From Cololabis saira (lineage: Eukaryota > Chordata > Actinopteri > Beloniformes > Belonidae), in NCBI RefSeq assembly GCF_033807715.1, contig NC_084587.1, positions 17,466,017 through 17,530,016 of the forward strand: a stretch of DNA of 64,000 nucleotides, read 5' to 3'. How positions within the stretch are numbered: the first letter of the stretch is position 1; each line of letters opens with the position of its first letter. Shown piece after piece: positions 9,631 through 21,420 of the stretch. The notes beneath the pieces were generated by a model, which did not search any database, had not been told where the DNA came from, and worked only from the letters and a program-made list of their open reading frames with translations. Position numbers and translations under genes: made by a program.

Positions 9631-11918
9631 TGACACAGTCACAACTTTAATTTTGAAGATGATAATGTTTCTTCTTCTCGGAGTCACTGGGGTGGAGTAA
9701 TCATCAAAAGTGGAAGATTCATGTAAGATTTTCAGCATTTACTAATGTAATTACCACTCCTGCCTCCCTCCTCTTCCTTTTATGTCTTTGCGTTACATGG
9801 ATGGGTAGAAATCAAACGGAGAAGACGGATGAACTGCAGATAGTACTGAACTAAAAAGAAAAAAAGCCAGACTTTATGGCACAGTTCACTAGTTCCCCAG
9901 TCTGAGACTGCGGCACACAGCTAACACTAGATTGCAGTCCACGATTCAAGTGGTTTTCTATAATTCAGAAAGTCGGAGGAAAAGAACTTCACAGGTTTCT
10001 TGACGGTCTCCCATGTGAGCGGTTCAAACGCCGGTGGTGCACGCTCACTACCGCGCTCGCATTCAGAAGCAAAAAGCTAAGGATGTGCGCATTCAAAAAC
10101 GCTCCCGAGTAGGAATATATACCGTGTGCCGTATACGGACGCGGGGATGCAAGTGCACTCTGGCACGCTTTGAAGGCTGGGGCTCATTTGCTGCCAAGAC
10201 AACGAGAAGCTTTGGAAATCATCTTCCTCTCTGAATGTATTTGTATGTGGACTGAAGAGTGCGTGAGCACGCACACATGAGCAAAGCACGTGTTTACATG
10301 GATGAGTGTCCATGTGTGTATTCGAGACGGGGGGGGGTACATAAAGTGGAGTGTTTACAAAGGTTGTGCTCTCACATCTCCCACGCTCCGCCCGGGTTTC
10401 ATCAAGAGACCTGGGAATACTCTCCTGCCATCAACTAGAGTGCATTTTGTCAGAATAAGGTGGAAATCCAGAATGCCAGATAATATACAGGAAACAAGCT
10501 ATAGCTCATGTGTCCCTGATCTCCATCCTCAACCCCACCTTTACCCAGAACTGGATGGGGGGGGGGGGTAAATGGAAAAACAGGAAATGAGGTAAAAGCT
10601 AAAACAGATGGTGAGGGAGGATGGAAAAGTGACAAGTGAGGTTGACAAATAGCGAGTGAGGAGCAATCTGACAAATAGGAAAAAAAAACAACTGGAAATT
10701 GAGTCACAAAAAAATGTAAATATCAAGAGGGGAACAGAGAGGAGAATTATAAATGAAGCATGATGCTGTTAAACACTTCCAACAGCAAGGACGTGAGGGG
10801 GGGAACAGAGGAGCGAGGAGAACAACTCCCCACCCGTGTTTTTCTCTTCCGAAGCGGCTTCGCTTTGCGTCGAGGGACTTTCTTCGGGAGGGATGGAAAC
10901 AGAGGAACGGGAGAGCAAGTAGGAGGAAGACAAACAAGGAGACGAGGTGGCAGAGGTTGTACAGAGGTGGCGGGGAGAGTCAGCAACGAGGCGGCAGACA
11001 GAATTCTCCTGTGCCTACGTGCACTATCTGCAGAGTCTCCGGACTCTCCGGACTCGCAACCCGAGTCCATCTCACCACAGACTGTATTACAGTTAGTCTC
11101 CAGGGCAAAGATTTGCAGTCGCATGATAAAGCCTCAAAAATGTCCCGATAACCACGTGTTGAGTCGCTCATCTCAGTCTGTAAACACAGAAATGTTCGCG
11201 ATGCCGTACTCGTACAGGACAATCTAAACCGTCGGCGCCGCTGATCTGGACGCTTATTAGGACGGACCGATTAAGGCCGGTGTCGCTTCACTAAAACGCC
11301 TCACGGAGACCGTCTGGTGCACTGGTTTCTACAGTCGCTTCACTTTTCCACTTCTCCCACTTCCACAAAACAGTCAGAGTTAGAATGTTAGAAGAAAAAA
11401 TAAACCAAGATTGAGGCGATAATAAATACAACTTTATTTGCATAGTTTGTGACACCGCCGCAACCCCAAGACAGAGAAAAATGAGATGAAGGTTGTGGTG
11501 GGGAAGAAACATTTAAAACAACTGACTTAGTTCTTTGCAGTCACTTTGAACTAGAGTTTTATTGATTCTGATACCAGCATCAGAAATACTCGCCAATTCC
11601 CCTGATAATAAGAGTACTGGGATCTACATCTAGCACCATCCAAGACCACGCAATGCTTATAAATAGAATCCTAGATCTTGCTTGTTGGGGTAGAACTGAC
11701 ACAGGAAGTCAAGCATTACTGTCTTGCAGCATCCTGTTTTGAGTTTCTTTGAACTATCAATGGTTTTGAATCAGTTCTCAGTATCAGCCAATACCCAAAG
11801 CCCAAGTATCGGACTCTGGAACAGAAACAAAAAAAAATAAGTTATGTCTGTCAGGTTTTTAAAATAGCAGACTAAAGTAGGATTTAAGAAGAAAAGAAAA
11901 CACAGACACAGGTAATGG
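9628..11918. other. unassigned non-coding sequence with a GC-rich patch
   Basis: The 10750-11240 stretch is GC-rich and open in several frames on both strands (up to about 155 codons). No frame shows a recognisable domain, and frames on opposite strands overlap fully, as composition alone can produce. G runs occur at 10329-10337 and 10557-10569. Confidence 0.3.
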
Positions 11919-12130
11919 ACCTTTTCCACTAGTACCTACTCAGCCCGGCTCGGCTCCACTCGGTTTGGCGCTTTCCCACTAGGGGTCTAACGTGCCGAGA
12001 AGATACTTTTCCTGTTTCTACTCTGCCGAGGTTCTAAGCGGCTGAGTCGGCTGTATCTGACGTCATCACACTACACGCCACCGATTGGTCAGGGGGTTGA
12101 CCAATCAAACGTCTGAGTCAGGATGTGACA
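11919..12130 (+). mobile_element. one end of a fish MITE (CCTTTTCCACTAGTACCTAC type)
   Basis: It begins GGACCTTTTCCACTAGTACC, followed by Cys-like CGGCTCGGCTCCACTCGG repeats, TGACGTCATCA and GATTGGTCAG. This resembles a very common non-autonomous DNA transposon of teleosts. The opposite inverted end was not found downstream, so the copy is truncated or the other end has decayed. Confidence 0.55.
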
Positions 12131-13761
12131 TCAGCGAAAGAGCGACTCTGAAAACAAGAAAACACATGGACTTTCCTGCAAAAGGGACCTTCTGATATCT
12201 GGACACGTTGCTCTAAAGTCCCAATGTGCTTTTCATCAAAGATGTGTAAACGACCTTTGACTACACACGACCATCACAAACTGATAACAGTCTCAATGGT
12301 CTTTTTTGTCTTTTATCTGGCATACCAATTTTGTTTAATTACAATTCATGTTTCCACTGCGTGATAGTCCCAGTCAGAGGTTCGTTGATGTTGTCTCTGC
12401 ACAATGTTAACGCAAGCCTCTTTTTTCATAGCAAAGTTAAAAATGGCATCTCCTAGCAGCTCTGTGTTGCAATGCTGTTATAAAGGTTTCCAAAACTCCC
12501 TCGTCCATGTGTTTATACCATCTATTGGTGAATTATGGTTTTTGGTGCTTCGCCATGTGAGGGATCAGAGACCCAGAATATCCCACCAAGGTCTGCACAT
12601 TTGCCCTTTATGTACTAGGATTCCTCCAGATTTCTTGGGTGGTTTAATATTATTCACTGCGGAGGAAGAAATATGCAAATCCCCTCCATTCTTTTTGAAG
12701 TAACTTTTCTTTTTTTTTTTTTTTACTTTTCGATGATTCATTTGTTTATAAAGTGGAGATCTTCTGTTCATTTTTGCACCTCAAAGACTCCTTTCATGGA
12801 TTTTGGTTTTGCACCAGATGATGATTACAATCACATACTTGCAGTCCTTGTCTGAAACACCATCATTTTATCTTTTACCTCTTCACTAACATTAAATGGT
12901 ATCAACGCTTTTTGAAACTTTGCAGGTCTGAAATTCCAAAAATGGATTTATATTAACAAACGTAATGAAACATGGAACATCCATTGTTTGCATGTCTCCA
13001 AAGAAGCATATTTGAGAACTGCTGGGTTATATTTCTTCGCATTTTTCCACACGTGTGTTTTCCTTTTACGTCTCGGCCCCAAATATATTGCATTTGCGTG
13101 TGATTAAGAGGGAGAATGAAACAGGGAGTGAACTAAAAGGTGTTAAGTTCATGAAGCACTCAAGCACACTGTGAAGCATCTCTGCAGACGCCAAGTCGTT
13201 TTTATGTGAGTACAGCACTATACCTCGGAGGCACTTCTCCTCTGTGCAGAAGCAGACAGTGACTCTGAGAAGACCCCGAGTCTCCAGCATCCTGCAGCCC
13301 CGACAAACACAACCAAACTGATTACAGTTTTCACTTAGAAAAACATAATGAATGCAACTGAGGAGGCGTGTGCCAGAAGGTTGCGTCTAATAAACAGTAC
13401 AAGTCGGAATAACTTTTGGATCCTCTCGATCCAAGGATAAATCTTTGAAAAAAGGAATTTAAGTGAGGTCCAAAGACATTAAAAGCATCATTCTCAGTAG
13501 CCATTTTGAAACGATGGCGCTTCAGTTATAAGGCTGTTAAAACGGAGCGAGTCGCTCAACAGAGGCCAGTATATCACTAAAACAGGTTAAGCATAACTTT
13601 CACGGCCACGGCTTCATTTCCCCTTCAACCTGGTGTGTCCCAGCGGGGAGATAATCTGGCAAGTGCGGCGGTATCAGGTCCTCTCCAAGTTGCCTGAGAA
13701 GCCTTGTGAGACCCTCCAGAGATATGAGGCTTTGATATCAGTACCAATTACGTGGCGTGGG
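12131..13761. other. unassigned non-coding sequence
   Basis: The 12360-12620 stretch reads like repeat-derived sequence (possibly the interior of the adjacent MITE), but no terminus was found. A T-run lies at 12709-12724. No exon was recognised. Confidence 0.3.
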
Positions 13762-13781
13762 CACACACACACACACACACA
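13762..13781. repeat. short (CA)n microsatellite
   Basis: About ten CA units, directly visible. Confidence 0.9.
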
Positions 13782-14297
13782 AACATATGCACATTACACG
13801 TCTACTAGTACTCTTATACACAAACATAGTATTTGGCCTTGGAGGGTGGTAGGTAGAGAAGAAAACAAACAAACCAAACTGACAAAACGCGGTGAAGGAA
13901 AAGCAGTCTCTGACTTTATCAGCTGATTTAGCTGAGCGTTAAACGTGTTTGTTCAGAGGGAATGGCGGAGTGGAAACCAGACAGGCTGGAGCAGACTGGA
14001 GGAGAAGGAGAGTCCAATGCACCAAAAAACCCCCACTGCAACGGTCACAAAATCCACCAAAAAAGCCCTCGACGCACGTTAACGCCGTCGCAGTCACCAC
14101 ACAAAGGCTCCACCAACGGCTTCTTTCGCAATGCAAATCCGCGCCAACGGAAAATATATGTGATAAACAGTTGTTTCCGGTCTGAGTCACCTCCACAGAG
14201 GATCCCTCAAGATTAAGTTTGGCCTCTGGCTCTGTTAATTGGAGCTTAAAGTCTGGTGTAGCCCCTGGGCAGTGAACATTGTGTGTGGAACATGCAG

Positions 14298-14364
14298 GGT
14301 GTGTGTGTGTGGTATGTGTGTGTGTGGTGTGTGTGTGTGTGTGTGGTATGTGTGTGTGTGTGTA
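14298..14364. repeat. interrupted (GT)n microsatellite
   Basis: Several GT blocks separated by GGTAT and GG interruptions. The long reverse-strand frame across it (13939-14655) reads Thr-His repeats and is an artefact of this repeat. Confidence 0.9.
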
Positions 14365-15340
14365 TAAATTATGGATGGTCGGGGCTGCAGGAGTGTGGCC
14401 ACACAAGCTGCAGCAGCCAGAGCGTTTAGAGGGAGTCCGAGCCAGGCCAAAGCAATCGTAATCACAACACCACCACATGTCAGGGACAGGTGGTTTGATA
14501 GAGAAACAGAGGAGGGAGCGGCAAGAAGAAAAAAAAAAAAAAGAAGGATGAGGGAGAAAATAATAGACCAGCAGAGGAGGACTCAAAGTCAGAGTAAACC
14601 TCGATCTGGAGAATTCAGATACTAACGGTGACATAAATAAATTATTCATATTCATGGCTTCTCATTACAGACAGCCCTTTATTTATGATTGCTGTCTTGG
14701 TTCTGCAAAAATTTTCAAGTTAGTTCTGAGCAATACACCTAATTAGGATACTAAAAGCTGGTACTGTATCTGGTACAGACCAGGGGTACTGTATGTATGC
14801 AGAGGACAGTTTCCAGGATATTCAATCAAACATCCCCCCAATAATCAAACCTCCTCCCAGTAAAACGACCGCAACAGACAGCACAACTGGCACGTAAAAG
14901 ATGAACCTGTTGTTAAAAGTCCGGACAAAAATAACTGAAGGACACGCAGGAGCAGACAGGATTATTACAGTGAATGCATATTTTTTGCCTACAGTGAGCC
15001 AAAACATCACTTTTCACGCACTAGTCGGCTTCGAATCTTTGGCCATTTTGTTTCCCTGGGATTAGGACTGTAACGGATCCCAGATGATCCGTGCCCGACC
15101 CGGAATGCAGCATGTCTAGTGGGCCGAGGAATGCCTGTCAGGCTGCGGTGGAGGCACCTGATGCACAAACTATTATCAACAGCGCTAAATGTTTACAGTC
15201 TCTATTCAATGGAGATGTAAGAATTTCTAATTGTGTTCCTCTTGTCAGCTTAAGACACTGTTTCTCTATTACTGTAACATAGATGGTCTACATATACAGT
15301 ATCAGTACTGATACAGTACTGATCGTGGCTTACAGCTTAA
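14365..15340. other. unique non-coding sequence
   Basis: No exon or named repeat was recognised. A small self-complementary stretch around 15297-15322 is built of CAGTAC/GTACTG units. Confidence 0.3.
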
Positions 15341-15835
<495 letters not shown>

Positions 15836-16559
15836 CATTTAAAAGATTTTACATAGTTGTCTTTGTAGATTTGTGGTACCAACACGTATCTACACTTCTT
15901 CTGTGTTCATTTGTGAGATCTGTCACACAATAGAAGGTTGCAGCAATAAACTTGACGAAACAGGAATTGCGACACGGGCAAAAACCGAGCACTTTTTTTT
16001 TTTTTCCAATAATAAACTAATATCATTCTGTGAAGCACTTCATGACCTTCAGTCATTGTGCTCCCAAGAGCACTGTGGAGAGAGGTGTGCGGGGGAAGTG
16101 TTACCTAACTGATTTCCATCCTGCAGCCTGATTGCATTCCGCTACCGTACCTGCTCAAGTGCAGCAGCACTGAAGGCTGTGCGGCTCCTGGGCTGCACTG
16201 GTCTGTGTCCGTTCCCAGGCACCTTTGTATTCCTTTGGATTACACTCGGTCCGGCAGGGGTTGCGTTCAAGCTGCTGTTTGCAATGATCGTCTTGAAGCT
16301 GAGTTCACAAGTAAAGCTTGACGCATGACCAGGATGAATAAACGTAGAATTGACCACCTACTTACGGTAACTGAGATCAGTGGGACTTAACTTCATGTGC
16401 TGTGTCTCAGCCGTGCACTCTGTACCAGTGCTTTATTACTTTGTTTTTTGTTGTTTGTAAAACATACGACTTTTTTCACCATGCCATTATTTATTACAGA
16501 ACCAGGAAGTAATTTCAGCAGTTGGGTAAACCTCTAAAGACTTTGACATGTTGCTGGTG
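15836..16559. other. unique non-coding sequence
   Basis: No exon or named repeat was recognised. A short T-run lies at 15993-16005. Confidence 0.3.
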
Positions 16560-17285
16560 TGGAGCGTTCGTGTGTGGAAACAATGCTAAGAAGGAAAGAC
16601 ATAAGAAATGATCTCAGACAAGCAATTTTTCTTGCATATCAATCTCGAAAGGTGATAAAATCATATTCCGAGTCCAATATTCTGTGGTGAAAAAGATTAT
16701 TAACAAATGGAAAGCATTCAAGGTAGTCTGCAATGTTTCCTGGAGTGATAAGTCCAGCCAACACCAAGGTCTGACTGTGCAACGCTCAGAGAAAACAATC
16801 CCTCCAGCTACATCTCAGACCGTACATGCCTCACTGAGTATTTTAAATGTTAAAGTCCATGACAACACAATGAGAATAAGACTAGTGAAGTTTTTCAAAC
16901 TTTTTTAGTCTTTCGGCTGCCTGGGGGAATGTCTCTCCTGTCTCAGAAAGAAAACTGAAGCATAGGCAACGTTTGCAAATCACGGCTGAGGGAACTGCAA
17001 GACTTCTGAAATGATGTTTTTTGGGCAGATGAGGCCAAAGTCGAGCTGTTTAGCCTGTATTTGCACAACATTTACCAGCTCGTTTCCACTGTCAGGCACA
17101 GCGGTGGAAGGTTGATTACTTGGGGGATTTTTGCAGTCACAGGATTCTGGCACCTTGCAGTCATTGAGTCGACTATACACTCCTCTGCACACAAGAGTGT
17201 TTCTACAGGTAGATATGAGACCATCTGTCCGACGGCTGAAGCTTGGTTGAAAATGTAACACGATGATAATCTGAATCTACAACAA
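16560..17285 (+). pseudogene. Tc1-like transposase relic, 3' truncated
   Basis: Fragments of a Tc1-type cut-and-paste transposase are readable in shifting frames. The N-terminal helix-turn-helix region includes VKKIINKWKAFK (from 16684), then ATSQTVHASLSILNVKVHDN. The DNA phrase TTTTGGGCAGATGAGGCCAAA at 17020 corresponds to the conserved WTDE-type catalytic segment. HLAVIEST appears near 17150. The C-terminal third, including the last catalytic acidic residue, is missing; the copy ends where the (ATGT)n array begins. Stops and frameshifts show it is dead. Confidence 0.75.
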
Positions 17286-17306
17286 TCTACAATCAATCAA
17301 TCTACA

Positions 17307-17500
17307 ATGTGTATGTATGTATGTATGTATGTATGTATGTATGTATGTATGTATGTATGTATGTATGTATGTATGTATGTATGTATGTATGTATGTATGT
17401 ATGTATGTATGTATGTATGTATGTATGTATGTATGTATGTATGTATGTATGTATGTATGTATGTATGTATGTATGTATGTATGTATGTATATATATATAT
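17307..17500. repeat. (ATGT)n tetranucleotide array with (AT)n end
   Basis: About 45 ATGT units (17307-17488) followed by AT units. It sits at the truncated end of the Tc1 relic. The long Met-Tyr-Val-Cys frames across it are artefacts. Confidence 0.97.
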
Positions 17501-17702
17501 GCTGTTTTTAGTGTGAAGTTTCTACTTGAGCCACTATGATCTCATGATCAGATGAATTTTGTTATGTTTTCACAAAAAGCTTAAATAAACCAAGATGGGG
17601 TTAAAAGAGGGGTTACTAACTTTGACATGACTGTGCACAAGGACAAACATAATCAACAACACAGAGTTAGTAATTCAGTCCAGCGTACACGCCGACACTG
17701 AC
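17501..17702. other. intronic sequence flanking the adgrl3 lectin exon
   Basis: Starts the intron downstream of the lectin exon (GT at 17702-17701 on the minus strand). The 17500-17640 part may be a decayed tail of the neighbouring Tc1 relic, but this is not certain. Confidence 0.35.
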
Positions 17703-17916
17703 CTGAGAGACATGATCTTGTAGGCGTCGGGCAGGTAGCAGCGCGTGTTCTCCATCTGGGCAGGGTCCGAGTCGCAGATCTTGTCATCGGTGCGGCCGTA
17801 GTTGGCGCTCTCGATCATGATGACATCTGTGCCGGGGCAGCGCAGTTCGATGGGGTAGGACTCGCAGGACAGCTCCCGTCGCACCACCGCCATGGGGATC
17901 GGGGCGCGGCCATGGA
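17703..17916 (-). CDS. adgrl3: adgrl3 (latrophilin-3) coding exon 2: start of the SUEL lectin domain
   Basis: Adhesion G-protein-coupled receptor L3 is a synaptic cell-surface receptor. Its N-terminal rhamnose/galactose-binding-type lectin (SUEL) domain takes part in teneurin binding. The minus-strand translation starts [18 protein letters not shown] and continues through [34 protein letters not shown] and [11 protein letters not shown]. From memory this is nearly identical to vertebrate latrophilin-3 and closer to it than to paralogues 1 and 2. Conserved cysteines lie in ELSCES, LRCPG, KICDS and RCYLP. The exon is 214 nt. The acceptor reads GTGTGTCCAG then TCCATGG, and the donor reads CTCAG then GTCAGT. 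It starts with two bases completing a split codon and ends with two bases of the next (phase 1 to phase 2). The family normally ends this exon Ser-Gln-Arg, but here it reads Ser-Leu-Arg. The CNNRTQC continuation should be in the next exon, which was not found in this window. Teleosts often keep two adgrl3 copies, and which one this is cannot be told. Confidence 0.93.
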
Positions 17917-19007
17917 CTGGACACACACAAGCACACACACCAGCAGGAAGCTGTTATCATGGAGTACGGACAGCTTTTTATCCCTGCCTAGGAACGGCAG
18001 GACAACCCCTACGGTTACCAGAGCTGTCTTTAATTTAAGTGCAGTAGAGCCCAAAATTGTACACGAATAAAATGTGTTCAATTAAAAATCTATTTGTACC
18101 CCTGTCATTTTAACTTGATTATCTGCACTATATGAAAACAAAAGCATGACAGAATATTTTCACAAGGACATGTGCACTGTCGCAAGTGAAGCGAAGTGGT
18201 AATTACTGCGTGGCGTTCCCTGCTTTTGGGCCTTATTCCAGATAGTTGATAATTTCCTCGCAATTTCCAGCAAAACTTTCAGAGACTACCGAAAGATCCT
18301 TAATTATTCTCAGAAGTCATGAATTTGATGCATCCATCCACTTCGCTGATATAAAACACATCATTAATTCCAGTGACATTGAAGCTCCTGATATTTTGCA
18401 TATGCTGCCGTGCCATAAAGTCCTCTGCCGTTTAAAATCGGAGAAAGTTGCAGAGTAACTGCAGCGAAGAGAGTCATGACATATAAATGCTGCACAAGCC
18501 CTGTTATATTAATTGTGTCAGGGTGGATGTGCCCTGGGATTTTTGTTGTTGTGGTGTAGCTTGGATGTTGTTTTTCTTTGTTATTGAGATCAGCAATCCC
18601 TGTGAGCATGAGCCGCTGTCTCTTGATAGAGAGATTATTAGCTGAGGTGTTCACATGTACTTTTCCATCACCAACACCTTCTGTGATGTTAATGTACTGT
18701 AGACTTTATTATGTTTAGCTTTATTCATTATGCTTTATGCCAACAACTACCTCCCAGGATTTCACAGGAGTATCCGGAGTAATATACATATTATGAATTT
18801 TCACCGTTGAACAGATGGGGAGCAAATGTATTACATCTGGACAAAAATAGTGCCACGGCCAAGTAATTTAGACTGCTTGTTGCTGCCTTGCAACCTTTAA
18901 CACGCTTGTTTTCACGTGTTGAACACGGCAACAATGAACACACAAAGACCTGCAGCATCCCCCCAGAAGGGAGCCACGCCACCACCTTCCCTGCTCTCCC
19001 TGTCATG

Positions 19008-19021
19008 GTAACCATAGAAAC
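19008..19021. promoter_or_regulatory. second X-box-like site (one mismatch)
   Basis: GTAACC-AT-AGAAAC fits the RFX X-box consensus except for one position in the second half-site. It lies inside the adgrl3 intron. Short motif, so chance occurrence is possible. Confidence 0.25.
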
Positions 19022-20899
19022 CTTATTCCTTCCTCCCATAGGTTCTTTCATCGGTTTGGGGAGCGTCATGGTTACGCATATGCAGCAAAGCATCGGAATG
19101 AGCTCAATGACACGCTGCCCGGGCTGAACTTAATACTGCCTTCACCACGCACACATGCACGCATACGCGCATACAAATGCTCCGAGTGATGGAATGCCGA
19201 CGTGGAATTTCACAGCGATTGGAGCTGATATCCGCGTGGTGCCGGTAGCCCAGGGCACCGCAGTGATAATGGCAGACTCTGGCTTGGAGATAGGACTGAT
19301 ATACAAGTGACATTTACTGAAAATGTCCTCTTTAATGAAAAGACACATGCACACACACGTAGGTACATCACCGCGGGCCGTGATTAGACCGTAAGCACAC
19401 ATTCAGACAGGATGTGTGTCTCTACGGTGCCAATAGAACTGTGGGACATCACGGGATATTCAGCGTATGTAAGTAGGGGGACTCGGGGCATTGGGTCACC
19501 GCCGCGTTAACCCAAGTGACAGCTTGTTAGTTTGTCTGTGGCGCTACCATGAATTTCTTTTGTGAGAATGAATGTGGGTTCTCAAGAAAGGGTTAATTGA
19601 AGCATGTCGGGATCACCGAACAGAACTGTGAGGCAGCTGTCTAGACCAGTCTTGGATCAAGCTTTTGTCTTATAACGTTGCCTTGCAGGGTCCCCGGTGG
19701 GCATCAGCGGACACGGTGACACAAATACACATGCTGAACTCGGGGCTTACTGTACATATTTATCAGGACGGTTTCCAAAGCCTATAAAACCTCCCGCCAT
19801 GTCAATGAACCAGGAAAAAAAGGAAAAGCAAAGGTGAATTAGAGCAAACAGAACTTTGTCAGCTATCACCGCAACTGTTATCCAATATTAATATTGGACA
19901 TCACGCCAGGTATTGTATAGATAGCTGGATCACTATCGGGCAGTAGGGCACATCTATGAGGCCGATCAATTCACAGTTTTCAGTGAGGAAAAAGTGGCGA
20001 CAGCACATGTCAGCTGCACACCCACAGCGGAAAAAAAGGTCTTTCAATCTGCTCGAAATTCATCATAATGTAATGTAATGTAAACGTATTTTCATGTGAG
20101 CCATAATAACAGACAAAGATAATGTGGCCAAGATGATAAAATATAACAAGATATCATTTCTCCTCTCTGTTGAACACATCCATTAACATTACAGGAGCAA
20201 AAAGTAAGTGAGGCCACAGACTAAATATTTCAGGAAATGAGTGCTTTGGAGTTGTGGTTTGAGGCTGCTTTTTATTGACAAAAGATATGTTATGTACATT
20301 TTAAAACCCCAAACTGCATAATAAGTACAACAGAGCGTAGTATTTACACCTCGTACTGTGTTCATGGTTAGGACATAGTCTGGCACTGTAAAGGAAATGC
20401 GATAAGTCGAATGCAACATGACTTTTGGCAAGTTTTCCGGATCCTGGAATGTGTAGCACATAAAAAAGAAGCATGGACTGGCCCTGACCGCCGTTTTCCA
20501 CCATTGCTGTACCTGCTGACTGCTGTGGCTGCAAAAGCTTTAGAGGAAACGGCGCGCAAGGTCAGATGGTTAATGTCATACTTAAAATTTCAACAAAGCA
20601 ATTTCATTTTCGGAGTGTTTTTGAAATACTGCCGATCATACAGTTGTCTGGATACCGAATATAACACCGTGGTGAAATCAGTCACGCAAACAGCGTGATG
20701 TGCAGTTTTAAGATGGCCTATATCCGACTGATGGTGGCCCCGTTTTCAAATCGGCGCGGCCCATATATTGTAAAATTGTACAATTCAATCAGCAGCTATT
20801 TTATCCCAAATTTGGTTGATAAAATCCAAATTCTAAAACTAAACTGTCACTTTACTGTCTATGATTAGCGAAACATCCTCCACGGCTGCATTCAGTGGC

Positions 20900-21420
20900 C
20901 AAAATAATGTTTTGTAACGAACATTAAGCTGAACTTTAATGTGAAATTTCCCATCAATCAGATTGAAGGTGTGCATGCCACGGCTTGTCAAGTGCATTTA
21001 TAGCCCTTCATTACTGCTCTACCAAGAGGTCAGTTGGGCTAATATTTCTTAAGAGGCAGTTGCAAATCATTTCCAGATATTGGCCCAGTGTTTTTTTGGA
21101 TCATTTAAACCTTTGAAGTTTGAAACGTAATTAGATGGGATTTACACAAAATTTATGCGAATGTTGAAAGTGCATAATAAAATCATTAAAAAAATCACCA
21201 TCAATGATTGTAAAAGTGCAATGTGATGTCAATTAAAAAGCACTCCGCCTTTATAAGCAGAAGTACATTTCCTGACTGGCAAATTCCACGCTGCCTCGTT
21301 TGTCACCCTTTTAATTTATCTTTTTACATTAGCTGCCTCACCTATAATAATGCAGTGTTTATGATGCAAACACATGCACTCAAGCACATGCAGTAACGCG
21401 GCCATGTTTCGGCGCCCTGG
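20900..21420. promoter_or_regulatory. candidate conserved non-coding element in adgrl3 intron
   Basis: About 500 bp of low-repeat, AT-balanced sequence with clusters of homeodomain-like and related motifs (GTAATTAGATGGGATTT, TCAATTAAAAAG, TTTGCAAATC-like, CCTTTATAAG). It has no transposon signature and no coding potential. Selected on texture only; conservation was not tested. Confidence 0.25.

Noticed and set aside
9420..9738. Cys-Val repeat frames on the minus strand
   Set aside because: Translation of the CA microsatellite.
10747..11227. Overlapping open frames of 125-155 codons on both strands
   Set aside because: GC-rich, purine-skewed sequence lowers stop frequency; no recognisable protein and full antisense overlap.
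13939..14655. Longest open frame in the window (238 codons, minus strand)
   Set aside because: It runs across a GT microsatellite (Thr-His repeats), has no domain, and the composition explains the lack of stops.
17307..17539. Met-Tyr-Val-Cys repeat frames
   Set aside because: Translation of the ATGT array.
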